DNA from: CAYGTK01 sp964352775
GTDB lineage: Bacteria > Bacteroidota > Bacteroidia > Chitinophagales > CAIOSU01
DNA length: 64,000 nt
Direction of reading: 5' to 3'
Assembly (NCBI GenBank): GCA_964352775.1
Contig: CAYGTK010000001.1
Span: forward strand, 16,777 to 80,776
Below are positions 1-8,501 of the stretch, piece by piece. The first letter of the stretch is position 1, and every line of letters starts with the position of its first letter. The position numbers and the translations under genes are program-made. The notes under the pieces are model-generated. The model was given only the letters and a program-made list of their open reading frames with translations, was not told the origin of the DNA and searched no databases.

Positions 1-395
1 AAGGAAAAGACATTAAGATATACGCTAGTACACGTACTGGCAAGAACAAACGTTTTAGTGAGCCAACTAAAGTTGACATCAACATACCTAAAGTTGAGAA
101 CAACATGAGTGCTTGGTTATCTAACAACGAATTGGAAATGTTCGTGCTGTCAGGTAATAACATCTACTATTCAACTCGTACTTCTAAGTCAGATGATTTC
201 TCTTCTCCTATAGAGATAGCTAAAGCTAACAGCGATGGATTCTTGAGCGGAGTAACTATCACGCAAGATCAAGAAGAGATGTATGTATACAACTCACTAG
301 GGTTCAGAAATACACAACTTATCCGTTTTAAAAATGCTGCAGAGCGTAACGTGATACAACAAGATATAGATAAGGTTAAGATAGACCTTAAGTAA
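1..395 (+). CDS. PD40/WD40-like beta-propeller protein, C-terminal fragment
   Basis: The reading frame is open from the left edge (frame beginning at base 3) to TAA at 393-395, so the true start lies outside the window; the first internal ATG (105) is probably not the start. The visible 131 residues contain beta-propeller-like segments such as SDDFSSPIEIA and a 'TQDQEEMYVYNS' type strand, which recall PD40 (WD40-like) repeats common in exported Bacteroidota proteins. A terminator follows at 421. Function and localisation cannot be judged from the fragment. The family call is inferred from repeat style only. Confidence 0.6.
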   Translation, partial: GKDIKIYASTRTGKNKRFSEPTKVDINIPKVENNMSAWLSNNELEMFVLSGNNIYYSTRTSKSDDFSSPIEIAKANSDGFLSGVTITQDQEEMYVYNSLGFRNTQLIRFKNAAERNVIQQDIDKVKIDLK

Positions 396-420
396 GAAGT
401 TTTTTGGTTTAGTTATGGGT

Positions 421-455
421 GAAGCCGCCTCCTCCCCGGAGAGCGGCTTCTTTTA
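421..455 (+). terminator. Rho-independent terminator after the PD40 protein
   Basis: A perfect 8-bp inverted repeat (GAAGCCGC at 421-428, GCGGCTTC at 443-450) is followed directly by TTTTATTTTA. It closes the upstream gene before the DUF1232 gene. Confidence 0.85.
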
Positions 456-538
456 TTTTACTGGCACTGTTTTTGTTAAATTATGTTTGAGTAATACCTC
501 AACGGAACATAGTCCGTTACAGAACTAAACTTAAGGCC

Positions 539-892
539 ATGAACATACTTTCTTCTTTCAAACGACTTACCACAAACGTTCCGCTAGTGTCTACTTTGTG
601 GACTTTCAGAAAAGACTTCCCTCAATTCCTTCGAATGATGAAGGCCTATTTTACAGGAGGTTACCGCGCAATTCCGTGGAAAACTTTTGCGAAAATGGGA
701 TTTGGTGCACTATATCTTGTTTTCTTTATCGACTTCATTCCAGACTTTATTCCTATCATTGGTTTTATAGATGATGCTGCTGTATTACTATGGGTATGGA
801 GTTCCATTAAGAAAGATCTGGTAAACTATGATATTTGGGAGAAAACAAAGGAAAACAGCAACTCGGAAAGAGCAGCAATTGCTCAGAGGTGA
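539..892 (+). CDS. DUF1232 (YkvA-like) small membrane protein
   Basis: 117 residues. The C-terminal half has the DUF1232 signature: a hydrophobic segment running into FIDFIPDFIPIIGFIDDAA (about residues 68-86), the usual 'D-x-IPD-x-IPxxGxxDD' pattern. The family is small and membrane-associated with no agreed function; the name is therefore descriptive. The next gene begins inside this one (ATG 828), a 65-nt overlap in another frame that suggests translational coupling. No convincing -7 promoter box was seen upstream. Confidence 0.85.
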   Translation: MNILSSFKRLTTNVPLVSTLWTFRKDFPQFLRMMKAYFTGGYRAIPWKTFAKMGFGALYLVFFIDFIPDFIPIIGFIDDAAVLLWVWSSIKKDLVNYDIWEKTKENSNSERAAIAQR

Positions 893-1595
893 TAGTTATT
901 TCATACCAATAACTATACACTACGAGCGGCGAACTAATAGCCGAGTCTCTTTCGGTAAAAAAGGATTGAACATTCGTGTATCCGACCTCGTTTCGGAAAG
1001 CCAACAACAGCAGCAAATTGCAGCGTTCAAACGATGGGCAGTATCTGCCATTGCTAGCAAACCACAGTTAGCTACTCAATATCAGGTTAAGGAATATACT
1101 ACAGGAGATGAGTACACCATACAAGGTGAACAATTCACATTACAGCTTCATAGAAAGAACGTAAAAACAGTACGTGCAGCCATAAAGGGTGATAAGGTCG
1201 TTGCCAACATTCCTAATGACTTTGCTACTGAACAGTTAGCTAAGGAACTACCAAGTGCTTTAAGTAGAGCTGCTGCTAAGCATACCCACAACAATGTTTT
1301 TGACAGGATGATGGCCATTAATGACCGATACTTTCAAAAACCTGTTCAAGAGCTGAAGCTAAAGTACACGCATAGTGTTTGGGGAAGCTGTTCCAGTAAA
1401 GGGAATATCAATTTGAGCACAAGGCTTTTATTAGCACCACAGTCGGTAATGGACTATGTAATAGTACACGAACTAGCACATTTAATAGAGCGAAACCACT
1501 CTGCTAAATTCTGGAATATTGTAAAAGGTGTAATGCCAAACTACAAGGAAAAAGAAGCCTGGTTAAAGCAGTATGGCCACTTGTGTAAGTTTTAA
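828..1595 (+). CDS. YgjP/DUF45-family metallopeptidase-like protein
   Basis: 255 residues. The zinc-binding HELAH is at residues 214-218 with a third His at 224 (RNHSAKFW), preceded by the family-typical WGSCSSKGNINLS at 185-197. The N-terminal 'ITIHYERRTNSRVSFG' stretch is also characteristic of the YgjP-like family. Substrate is unknown; some members have been linked to nucleotide hydrolysis, but that is not visible here. ATG 828 gives a 65-nt overlap with DUF1232; the only later in-frame start before the conserved region is TTG 879. The 3' end overlaps the convergent lipid kinase gene by 4 nt. Confidence 0.85.
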   Translation: MIFGRKQRKTATRKEQQLLRGDSYFIPITIHYERRTNSRVSFGKKGLNIRVSDLVSESQQQQQIAAFKRWAVSAIASKPQLATQYQVKEYTTGDEYTIQGEQFTLQLHRKNVKTVRAAIKGDKVVANIPNDFATEQLAKELPSALSRAAAKHTHNNVFDRMMAINDRYFQKPVQELKLKYTHSVWGSCSSKGNINLSTRLLLAPQSVMDYVIVHELAHLIERNHSAKFWNIVKGVMPNYKEKEAWLKQYGHLCKF

Positions 1596-2524
1596 GGAAC
1601 GATAACCTTTAGCGATGCAGGAACTACCCTTACTACAACTGGGGTTTGCCCTAACAGTTCCCCCTCTACTTCAACATAAATAGGTGTGTCAGAGTCGATC
1701 ACTATCTTCTTTGCCTTGATAATATTTACTTTTTCTAGCTTATCAATGGTGCCTGAATAGAGTTTACCTATATTAAAAATGAGCCCCCATTTGGTAAAGT
1801 TTCGGAATAGGGCTGTGTCTAGCAATCCGTCGCTCGGGTCTGCCTTAGGACCGAATAACATACCACCACCAGAATATTTACAATTGGCTATGTTGATGCT
1901 GTACATAGAGTCTGTAATGGTGTTATTATCATCAAACGTAACCGTAACTTGAGTAGGCTCATAGCCACTAAGTGAAGTGAGTAGTGCTTTTAGGTAAGTC
2001 CACTTTCCTGAAGACGCTTTTCCTTGATTAGCGACCTCAACCACAGAGGCATCAAAGCCCAAGCCAGCAATGTTTACAAAGAATCTGTTCTGAACCCCTT
2101 CAGGGTAGGTAGATAGAACTTCACCTGCATCTATTAAGCGGGTGTTGCCTTTGGATATTAATGATACAGCTGCCCTTTTATCGGTAGGTATCTTAAGCGT
2201 TTTAACAGTATCGTTACCCGTACCAATTGGTATTATTGCTAGGGTAACTTCACTAGAGGGCACAGTTGTTTGCGAGAGGATGCCATTCACCATTTCGTTA
2301 ACAGTACCATCACCACCTATCCCAATAATGTGTCGTGCGCCGCCCTCGATCGCTGCTTTAGCTAGCTCTATACCGTTTTTTTGGTGTTTGGTACTGTGTG
2401 CGGCATACTTTATACCTGCTTTATCTAGTTCCGTAAGTACAAGTTTACATTCTGCTGCACCCTTTGCGCCTCCAGAAACAGGGTTCATTATAGCAACCCA
2501 CTCAATAGTATTATTTATAGACAT
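1592..2524 (-). CDS. Diacylglycerol/lipid kinase family protein (DagK/YegS type)
   Basis: 310 residues. Family signatures are NPVSGG (residues 14-19), the nucleotide-binding GGDGT at 70-74 followed by VNE, and a GTGND motif near residue 103. These identify the DAGK catalytic domain fold that phosphorylates diacylglycerol or related lipids (YegS, BmrU, DgkB group). The exact lipid substrate cannot be told from sequence. Length is typical. It is followed in the same direction by no gene (convergent with the YgjP-like gene) and lies downstream of the TSUP permease gene. Confidence 0.88.
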   Translation of the reverse strand: MSINNTIEWVAIMNPVSGGAKGAAECKLVLTELDKAGIKYAAHSTKHQKNGIELAKAAIEGGARHIIGIGGDGTVNEMVNGILSQTTVPSSEVTLAIIPIGTGNDTVKTLKIPTDKRAAVSLISKGNTRLIDAGEVLSTYPEGVQNRFFVNIAGLGFDASVVEVANQGKASSGKWTYLKALLTSLSGYEPTQVTVTFDDNNTITDSMYSINIANCKYSGGGMLFGPKADPSDGLLDTALFRNFTKWGLIFNIGKLYSGTIDKLEKVNIIKAKKIVIDSDTPIYVEVEGELLGQTPVVVRVVPASLKVIVP

Positions 2525-2573
2525 CGGGGCTAAAATAGGCGATCTTGTTTAAGTGGGAATGCATTTGATGCAA

Positions 2574-3347
2574 CTAAGCACCTGGCAATATGGCATCAAA
2601 TGCACCTAACAGCTTAAGAGCCATTACCACTATCATAGCTAACAGTAGTCGGCGTATCCATACATCGCCGCCTGCAACGCTGAAATGGCTGCCAGCCCAA
2701 CCACCAATGGATTGACCAATGGCAAGGCTAATACCGTATTTCCAATCTACTAGGCCTTCCATAACAAAAATACCTAAGGCAGAAATAGTATAGATAAAGG
2801 CCACCATTACTTTGATGCTGTTACTCTTTACCAAGTTCATGCGATTCACGATTGTAAGGCATGCTATTATCAAAAAACCCGTTCCTGCTTGAATAAAGCC
2901 ACCGTAAATACCAATAAAAAAGAAGATAACGATACTGATAATTCGGTACTTACCTTCGGTGCGCTCCGTCAGTTTCTCTAGATTTTTTAATGGATTGAAA
3001 ACAATGGTAGCGCCAACTAACAGCATAACAATGGCGAGTATCCTATCAAATAACTCTCCCTTAATGTCCACGGCTATTTTTGAGCCGATGATGGCTCCAA
3101 ATAGCGCAGCAATGCCTAGTACCAATCCAAATTGCCAATTGAAATAGCCCTTTTGTTTAAAACCGCTTATAGCTGCCAAGTTTTGTGAAAAGATGGCAAC
3201 ACGGTTAGTAGCATTGGCCACATTACCTTCAAAACCAAGAAAAAGGAAAACGGGAAGGGTAAGTAACGACCCACCCCCAGCAACGGTATTAATAAATCCC
3301 GCTACTAGGCCACAAACGGCTAAAATTGCTGCTTTATCTAACTCCAT
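2574..3347 (-). CDS. TSUP (TauE/SafE) family membrane permease
   Basis: 257 residues, about eight hydrophobic segments. The start carries the family motif 'GFINTVAGGGSLLTLP' (about residues 17-32), followed by the second-helix 'ANATNRVAI' segment, both diagnostic of TauE/SafE-type permeases. Members export or import sulfite, sulfoacetate, sulfur-containing anions or other organic anions; the substrate here is not inferable. It starts 61 nt from the divergent reductase gene and has its own -7 box at 3373-3380. The lipid kinase gene lies 49 nt downstream and may be cotranscribed. Confidence 0.88.
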   Translation of the reverse strand: MELDKAAILAVCGLVAGFINTVAGGGSLLTLPVFLFLGFEGNVANATNRVAIFSQNLAAISGFKQKGYFNWQFGLVLGIAALFGAIIGSKIAVDIKGELFDRILAIVMLLVGATIVFNPLKNLEKLTERTEGKYRIISIVIFFFIGIYGGFIQAGTGFLIIACLTIVNRMNLVKSNSIKVMVAFIYTISALGIFVMEGLVDWKYGISLAIGQSIGGWAGSHFSVAGGDVWIRRLLLAMIVVMALKLLGAFDAILPGA

Positions 3348-3356
3348 AGGGATGCT

Positions 3357-3364
3357 TATCTTTG
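3357..3364 (+). promoter_or_regulatory. Bacteroidota -7 element for the reductase/coaX operon
   Basis: TATCTTTG matches TAnnTTTG exactly, 43 nt before ATG 3408. No clear -33 TTTG was found at 19-21 nt spacing. It lies 8 nt from the opposing -7 box at 3373-3380. Confidence 0.55.
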
Positions 3365-3372
3365 CACGGCGT

Positions 3373-3380
3373 CAAAAATA
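3373..3380 (-). promoter_or_regulatory. -7 element for the TSUP permease gene
   Basis: On the minus strand this reads TATTTTTG, an exact TAnnTTTG match, 25 nt before the ATG at 3347. The two divergent promoters overlap in their initiation regions. Confidence 0.5.
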
Positions 3381-3407
3381 ATATAAAGCGGCGCTGAAAA
3401 GGAAACG

Positions 3408-4097
3408 ATGAGCAACCTAGCCAACAAACGAGTAGCAATTGTATTAGGGTCAAGTGGCCTTATTGGAGGCAATTTGGTGAATCTGCTTTTACAAGATGAG
3501 AGCTATGGGAAGGTGCGTATACTTGTTCGCAGAAAGACCAACATGATGCATCCTAAGCTAGAAGAGCAGTTGGTGAATTTTGATGCTCTATCAGCTTACG
3601 ACGACCTTTTCGAGGGTGATGATGTGTTCTGTTGCCTAGGCACTACCATAAAAAAAGCTGGTAGCCCAAAGAAATTTAGAAAGGTAGACTACGATTATCC
3701 CCTAGAGGCTGCAAAACTGGCTATAGAAAAAGAGGTGAAGAACTACCTACTTATTACTTCTATGGGAGCGGACTCAAAAGCTTTTGTCCTATATAGTCGG
3801 GTAAAAGGAGAATTAGAGGAAGCGATCAAAGAACTAGAATTTCACGGCACTCACATTTTTCAACCATCACTACTGTTAGGCGATAGAAGCGAAACGCGAT
3901 TTGGTGAAGGTATTGGGCAGAAGGTAATGGAAGTGGTGAATCCCTTAATGTTCGGGCCACTTGAGAAGTATAAGGCCATAGATGCCAAAGATGTAGCCTA
4001 TGCAATGGCAGACGTAGCTAAAAACGACCCCAAAGGTGTATTCATTTACCAAAGTGATGTGATCCAAACTATGGCCGATAAAGCAAAGCAGGAATGA
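3408..4097 (+). CDS. NAD(P)-binding atypical SDR (TIP30/HTATIP2-like oxidoreductase)
   Basis: 229 residues. A Rossmann fold begins at residue 9 (AIVLGSSGLIGG), with the beta4 segment FCCLGTTIKKAG and 'LLITSMGAD', and a YSRVKGE motif carrying the Tyr-xxx-Lys pair. This combination is that of the TIP30-like atypical short-chain reductases. Substrate unknown. Its stop overlaps the coaX start as ATGA (4094-4097), so the two are translationally coupled, although no functional link to CoA synthesis is evident. Confidence 0.82.
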   Translation: MSNLANKRVAIVLGSSGLIGGNLVNLLLQDESYGKVRILVRRKTNMMHPKLEEQLVNFDALSAYDDLFEGDDVFCCLGTTIKKAGSPKKFRKVDYDYPLEAAKLAIEKEVKNYLLITSMGADSKAFVLYSRVKGELEEAIKELEFHGTHIFQPSLLLGDRSETRFGEGIGQKVMEVVNPLMFGPLEKYKAIDAKDVAYAMADVAKNDPKGVFIYQSDVIQTMADKAKQE

Positions 4098-4825
4098 ATT
4101 TAGCTTTAGATGTAGGGAACACGTATACTAAACTGGCCATTTTTGATGGGGATGAACTGGTATACAGCGAGGCACACGAGTTGATGTCTATCGAACGACT
4201 GCGAGAAATAATAAGTGAGTACCCTATCAAACGGGCCATATTCTCCTCCGTTTCGAAATCGTATTACAACTTTGAGCGTCTATTAGATGAGAGTTATTAC
4301 TTCCTAAAGCTTAGTCATAACACTCCAACGCCAGTAGTTAACAAATATGCTACTCCTAAAACTTTGGGTAAAGACCGCATAGCTGGTGCAGTAGGGGCAC
4401 ATGCACTCTACCCTAATGATAATGTATTAGTAATAGACGCTGGAACCTGCGTTACTTATGATCTTACAACGAAAAATGGCGAATACTTAGGGGGTAATAT
4501 TTCCCCTGGCTTAACCATTAGGTTGAAAGCATTGAATAATTACACGGAGCGACTTCCCTTATTAGAGAAACAAAAAATAGACTACCTAATAGGGAATAGT
4601 ACAAATACATCAATACTGAGTGGAGTTATAATGGGCCTAGCTGCTGAACTGGACGGCATGATAAATGCTTACGCTGAAAAATATCCTGAGCTTAAAGTCG
4701 TTATCACGGGCGGAGACGCTAAATTCTTTGAAAGCTATATGAAAAACTCCATCTTTGCCGTCCCAAATTTAGTGTTGGTCGGACTAAATAAGATCATAGA
4801 ATATAATGCACAGCCCAATGCCTAG
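4094..4825 (+). CDS. coaX: Type III pantothenate kinase
   Basis: 243 residues. Catalyses the first step of coenzyme A biosynthesis, phosphorylation of pantothenate, in the cytoplasm. All family landmarks are present: the phosphate-binding DVGNTYTK at 6-13, LGKDRIAG at 91-98, the DAGTCVTYD box at 115-123 and GGNISPGL at 133-140. Length matches CoaX enzymes, which are insensitive to CoA feedback. It starts by ATGA overlap with the upstream reductase, and the following outer-membrane protein gene starts inside its 3' end. CoaX followed by envelope genes (lptC, CorC, PpiD-like) is a recurring Bacteroidota order. Confidence 0.95.
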   Translation: MNLALDVGNTYTKLAIFDGDELVYSEAHELMSIERLREIISEYPIKRAIFSSVSKSYYNFERLLDESYYFLKLSHNTPTPVVNKYATPKTLGKDRIAGAVGAHALYPNDNVLVIDAGTCVTYDLTTKNGEYLGGNISPGLTIRLKALNNYTERLPLLEKQKIDYLIGNSTNTSILSGVIMGLAAELDGMINAYAEKYPELKVVITGGDAKFFESYMKNSIFAVPNLVLVGLNKIIEYNAQPNA

Positions 4826-6194
4826 GCTAATTTTACTAATCCTTCTTATACTAGGTTCTTTGGCCTCCTACTCGCAAGACCTTTCCTATTATTCACGCTT
4901 TGGTTTTGGAGATGCCCAAACAGGAGTGTTCGCTAACAATGCTGCTTTAGGCGGAATAGCTGGTGGTTACCAAGATGTGTTTCATATAAACATGGTTAAT
5001 CCTGCATCATACGCTAAAGCTTCTTATACCATACTAAGTACAGGGTTGGCTGTTGGAAACAGACGCTTAGTAAGTAACAATACCGAGCTAAGTGCTGGAG
5101 ATGCATCCTTAGATTATATGGCTATTCAGTTCCCTATATACAAAACCAAGGTCTATAACGATGACCTTGAACTGATAAAGGAAACCCCTAAACTAGGATT
5201 AAGCATTGGCCTATTGCCATATTTTCAAAGTAACTACCGACAAGATGTGTCGCTAACTTTAGATGACAGTACTAGCTTTAGTAAGCTATATGACCGCAGT
5301 GGGCGCTTATACCGAGTGTACCTTGGGCTAGGTGGTGAGGTATTTTCTAACAAGAATAATTCTCTTCGCTTTGGTGCAAACTTCAACTACATATTTGGTG
5401 AGATATCGCAAGGAGAGGTAGTTAATTTCTCAGAGGACATCAGTTCATTTAACACACGTACACGAAGTTTTTTCAGAGTAAGTGATGCTGCATATGACAT
5501 AGGTGTTCAGTTTCGCAGAGACATAGGTAATTCCACAATAGATAAAAACGGAGCAAGAAAGCGTGACTTGTACCTTATTGCTGGGGCATATGCACATTTA
5601 CCATTCAACATAAAGGCTAGTATAACTACGGTAACAGATAGATTCCGACTAATAAATGGTTCAGTTAGTAATGTGGATACCTTTAGCAATACTGCTCAAG
5701 AGGGTTTACAAGTGCGCTTTCCAAGTACTTATGGTGGGGGTGTAACGCTTACTAAAGAAAACTACTTGAAAGACCAACACTGGTTGGTTGGGTTCGACGT
5801 TGCTTATACCACTTGGGCAAATACAGACCAACCGCTAGGTAACTCTACTACGTTGAACAATAGCCTAAGAGCTAGTGTTGGGGTAGAATTCACACCAAAT
5901 ACAAGTCCATTTGCTGGGTTCTTCAAACGAACGACATATCGCTTTGGGGGATACTACGATAATGGACATTTAGAGGTGTTTGGGAATAGGATAAGAGAGT
6001 TTGGCACGAGTTTTGGCCTATCCTTCATGGTTATTGATCGACAGTATAAAATACCGGTAACCAAAATAAACCTGAGTTTACAGGTAGGACAGACCGGAAC
6101 AACTGCTAGCGATCTTTACCAAGAAACATTTTTCAAGGTTAATTTAGGCCTTGATCTTTATGGAAACTGGTTCGTTAAACGAAAATATAATTAA
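4818..6194 (+). CDS. Putative outer-membrane beta-barrel protein
   Basis: 458 residues from ATG 4818; this start gives a clean signal peptide (MPRLILLILLILGSLASYSQ) and overlaps coaX by 8 nt, whereas ATG 4806 would add four polar residues. The mature part begins with SYYSRFGFGD, then 'NMVNPASYA', features seen in Bacteroidota outer-membrane channel-like proteins encoded next to coaX and lptC. The rest is rich in alternating strands and ends with an amphipathic strand. No specific function is assigned; the context suggests an envelope role. Confidence 0.75.
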   Translation: MPRLILLILLILGSLASYSQDLSYYSRFGFGDAQTGVFANNAALGGIAGGYQDVFHINMVNPASYAKASYTILSTGLAVGNRRLVSNNTELSAGDASLDYMAIQFPIYKTKVYNDDLELIKETPKLGLSIGLLPYFQSNYRQDVSLTLDDSTSFSKLYDRSGRLYRVYLGLGGEVFSNKNNSLRFGANFNYIFGEISQGEVVNFSEDISSFNTRTRSFFRVSDAAYDIGVQFRRDIGNSTIDKNGARKRDLYLIAGAYAHLPFNIKASITTVTDRFRLINGSVSNVDTFSNTAQEGLQVRFPSTYGGGVTLTKENYLKDQHWLVGFDVAYTTWANTDQPLGNSTTLNNSLRASVGVEFTPNTSPFAGFFKRTTYRFGGYYDNGHLEVFGNRIREFGTSFGLSFMVIDRQYKIPVTKINLSLQVGQTGTTASDLYQETFFKVNLGLDLYGNWFVKRKYN

Positions 6195-6195
6195 C

Positions 6196-7848
6196 ATGAG
6201 AACTTCTACCTACTTAACCAACACGATAATAGCGGTAGTTCTTTCTATGATATCGCTTCCTGTAATTGCACAAGACACGCAAGTTGAACCCTGTTCAAAA
6301 ACAGGTCCTGACGAAAGAAAAACAATGCAAGAGTATTCGTTATTCAACGAATTCTACAAGCAAGACAATATAAAAGACTCTTATAAGCACTGGTTATACG
6401 TGTATAACAATGCACCAGGGTTTAGAGAAACTACTCACACCCGTGGGGTATCTATGTTCCAAGATAAGTTAGACGCTCTTAAAAAGGCGGAAAAGGGTGA
6501 CACCCCTTTGTACAAGACTACTTTGGACACGCTCCGCGAGATCTATAACAAGCGTATAGATTGTTTTGGTGATGATGATGGCGCTATAGCTGGACGATTG
6601 GGATACGACCTTTACAAGTACCAGCCAAAAGAAATAAAGGACAACTTAAAGATGCTTAAGCAGTCTGTAGAAAAAGGCGGGAAGTTCACCGACTATTTTG
6701 TTATCCAATCCTACATTATCACCATTGAGAAGGCGGTAAAAAAGGAAATGATAACAGAGGAAGAATTATTGGAGGAGTACTTCAGAGTATCTGACGTTAT
6801 GACTGCCAATATGGAAGGTGTAAGGTACGAGGCGGGCGCAAAAGTGGAGTACAAAGCCACCTCAAGCACAGATGGTTTTGTAGTCACTTACATGAATAGT
6901 AAAGGGAAAAAAGAGCAAAAAATCGTTGAGGGTAAAGAATGGACTATTTCTCTTGTCGGAAAAAAGGATGAGGGTGTTTATATTTCTGCTAAAGCTAGTG
7001 GTAATGCCTCGCCCATAAAGGTATCCGTATTTTATGCGGGTAAACTTATCGATAAAGCATCGAGCTCTGGAGACCAAGCTGTGGCTACCGCCTCAGGAGT
7101 TGTTGTAACAGAAAAGCGTGCCGGTAAGTACGAAAGTGTTAAGGAGTTTATTGATAACAGAATGCTAGCTTTTGTAAGCTGTGATGTGGTTATACCAAGA
7201 CTAAAAGAAGAGTATAAAACCAAACAGAACGATCAAGATTTTTGGAGAAAAGGGTTTGCTCAGCTTAGCCAACTCCGATGCTTTGATGAGCCATTAACTA
7301 TTGAGCTAGCCGAGAAATTGGCTTCCATTGACCCTAACGAAGATATTTATCGTGTAATTGGCAGATACTACCAGAAGAACAAAGACTACACTAAGGCCAT
7401 TGATGCATATCAAAAAGTGTTAGAGTTTGCTGATGATGATAACGAGCGTGGTGAATACTTGATGGACATTGCAGCAATGTACCGTACAAAAGGCGACTAC
7501 CCTTCAGCAAGAAAATATGCACAACAAGCTGCCGCAAAAAAAGGTGGCTGGGGCGAACCTTACCTATTGATAGGTGATCTGTACCGTGGAAGTGGTAAGA
7601 AATGTGGTTCAGGTACTGGCTGGGATAGCCAAATTGTTACCTGGGCAGCAGTTGATATGTACGAAAAAGCAAAGGCCGTTGACGGATCTGCAAGTAGTAA
7701 AGCCAACAAGAAAATAGCCGATACTAAAAAGTATATGCCAACGCAGGGAGATTGTTTCTTCCGTAACTTGAAAGAAGGCGATAGTTATCCAGTTGGATGC
7801 TGGATAGGTGTAACGACTACCGTACGCTACGGTCCGGACCCAGAGTAA
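6196..7848 (+). CDS. Exported TPR-repeat protein
   Basis: 550 residues from ATG 6196, which follows the previous stop by one base and begins a signal peptide ending about LPVIAQ. The longer frame from 6151 would run 44 nt into the preceding gene and bury the signal. The N-terminal half is alpha-helical with no recognised domain; the middle has a beta-rich insert; residues of about 380-500 contain TPR-like units (RYYQKNKDYTKAIDAYQKVL and the following MYRTKGDYPSARKYAQQA). Several cysteines near the C-terminus may form disulfides. It probably acts in the periplasm as a scaffold. A terminator follows at 7874. Confidence 0.78.
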   Translation: MRTSTYLTNTIIAVVLSMISLPVIAQDTQVEPCSKTGPDERKTMQEYSLFNEFYKQDNIKDSYKHWLYVYNNAPGFRETTHTRGVSMFQDKLDALKKAEKGDTPLYKTTLDTLREIYNKRIDCFGDDDGAIAGRLGYDLYKYQPKEIKDNLKMLKQSVEKGGKFTDYFVIQSYIITIEKAVKKEMITEEELLEEYFRVSDVMTANMEGVRYEAGAKVEYKATSSTDGFVVTYMNSKGKKEQKIVEGKEWTISLVGKKDEGVYISAKASGNASPIKVSVFYAGKLIDKASSSGDQAVATASGVVVTEKRAGKYESVKEFIDNRMLAFVSCDVVIPRLKEEYKTKQNDQDFWRKGFAQLSQLRCFDEPLTIELAEKLASIDPNEDIYRVIGRYYQKNKDYTKAIDAYQKVLEFADDDNERGEYLMDIAAMYRTKGDYPSARKYAQQAAAKKGGWGEPYLLIGDLYRGSGKKCGSGTGWDSQIVTWAAVDMYEKAKAVDGSASSKANKKIADTKKYMPTQGDCFFRNLKEGDSYPVGCWIGVTTTVRYGPDPE

Positions 7849-7873
7849 TGAATAAATAGACAAACAATAAGAA

Positions 7874-7907
7874 GCCTGTTGCACTAGTTTTGCAACAGGC
7901 CTTTTTT
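7874..7907 (+). terminator. Intrinsic terminator between the TPR gene and lptC
   Basis: A perfect 10-bp stem (GCCTGTTGCA 7874-7883, TGCAACAGGC 7891-7900) is followed by C and six T (7902-7907). The T-run abuts the lptC ATG at 7908, and the loop region holds a -7-like box (7885-7892). Confidence 0.85.
7885..7892 (+). promoter_or_regulatory. Candidate -7 element inside the terminator loop, upstream of lptC
   Basis: TAGTTTTG is an exact TAnnTTTG match located in the loop and first bases of the right arm of the hairpin, 15 nt before ATG 7908. No -33 TTTG was found at normal spacing, so activity is uncertain. Confidence 0.4.
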
Positions 7908-8483
7908 ATGGAGCATATACGACTATATACTTTCCTTCTTTTAGCAGCAAGCTTACTGTTTGCGCAAAGCTGTGTTAATGACCTGGAAGAAATAAAACAG
8001 GTAACTGTTGAGCCAGAAGACTTATTCGAGGTTGGTGAAGGCGTGGAAATAGTTTATAGTGATTCTGGTACCCTTAAGGCTAAAATTATTGCAGATGTGC
8101 TACTACGGTCAAATAACCCAGAAGACCCCTATACAGAGTTTAATGAAGGCCTTAGGGTTTACTTCTTTAATGCATCTGGCGAGATAGACAGCAAGCTAAA
8201 GGCTGGTTATGGAAAGATCTACAATAACGACCAAGAACTGTTAGTGCAAGACGATGTGCGTGTGGTAAACACGCTTGGTGATAAGCTTTCGTCAGAAGAA
8301 TTAGTTTGGAAGAAGAATGAGCGAAAGATCTACTCCGATAAATTCGTTAAGATACAAACAGCCGAAGAGATCATTTATGGGAATGGCTTAGTGGCAAATG
8401 AAGATTTCACTGAGTATACCATTAAAGATGTAACAGGAGTAGTGAGTGTAGAAGGTACAGGGTTTGAAGACGAAGAAGAATGA
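7908..8483 (+). CDS. lptC: LPS export protein LptC, Bacteroidota lipoprotein form
   Basis: 191 residues. LptC links the LptB2FG ABC transporter in the inner membrane to LptA in the periplasm during lipopolysaccharide export. The start at ATG 7908 gives a lipoprotein signal with Cys22 (FAQSC); the TTG at 7890 lies in the terminator stem and was not chosen. The body shows the OstA/LptC beta-jellyroll pattern, with a string of short strands such as 'IVYSDSGTLKAKIIADV', 'GLRVYFFNASGEIDSKLKA' and 'DKLSSEELVWKKNERKIYSD'. It is followed by the CorC-like gene after 18 nt. Bacteroidota LptC is often a lipoprotein rather than a bitopic membrane protein. Confidence 0.9.
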   Translation: MEHIRLYTFLLLAASLLFAQSCVNDLEEIKQVTVEPEDLFEVGEGVEIVYSDSGTLKAKIIADVLLRSNNPEDPYTEFNEGLRVYFFNASGEIDSKLKAGYGKIYNNDQELLVQDDVRVVNTLGDKLSSEELVWKKNERKIYSDKFVKIQTAEEIIYGNGLVANEDFTEYTIKDVTGVVSVEGTGFEDEEE

Positions 8484-8501
8484 TCTATTTTAGAAACTGA
8501 C

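Noticed and set aside
2142..2552. Plus-strand frame opposite the lipid kinase
   Set aside because: It lies wholly antisense to a gene with clear kinase motifs and has no recognisable protein features.
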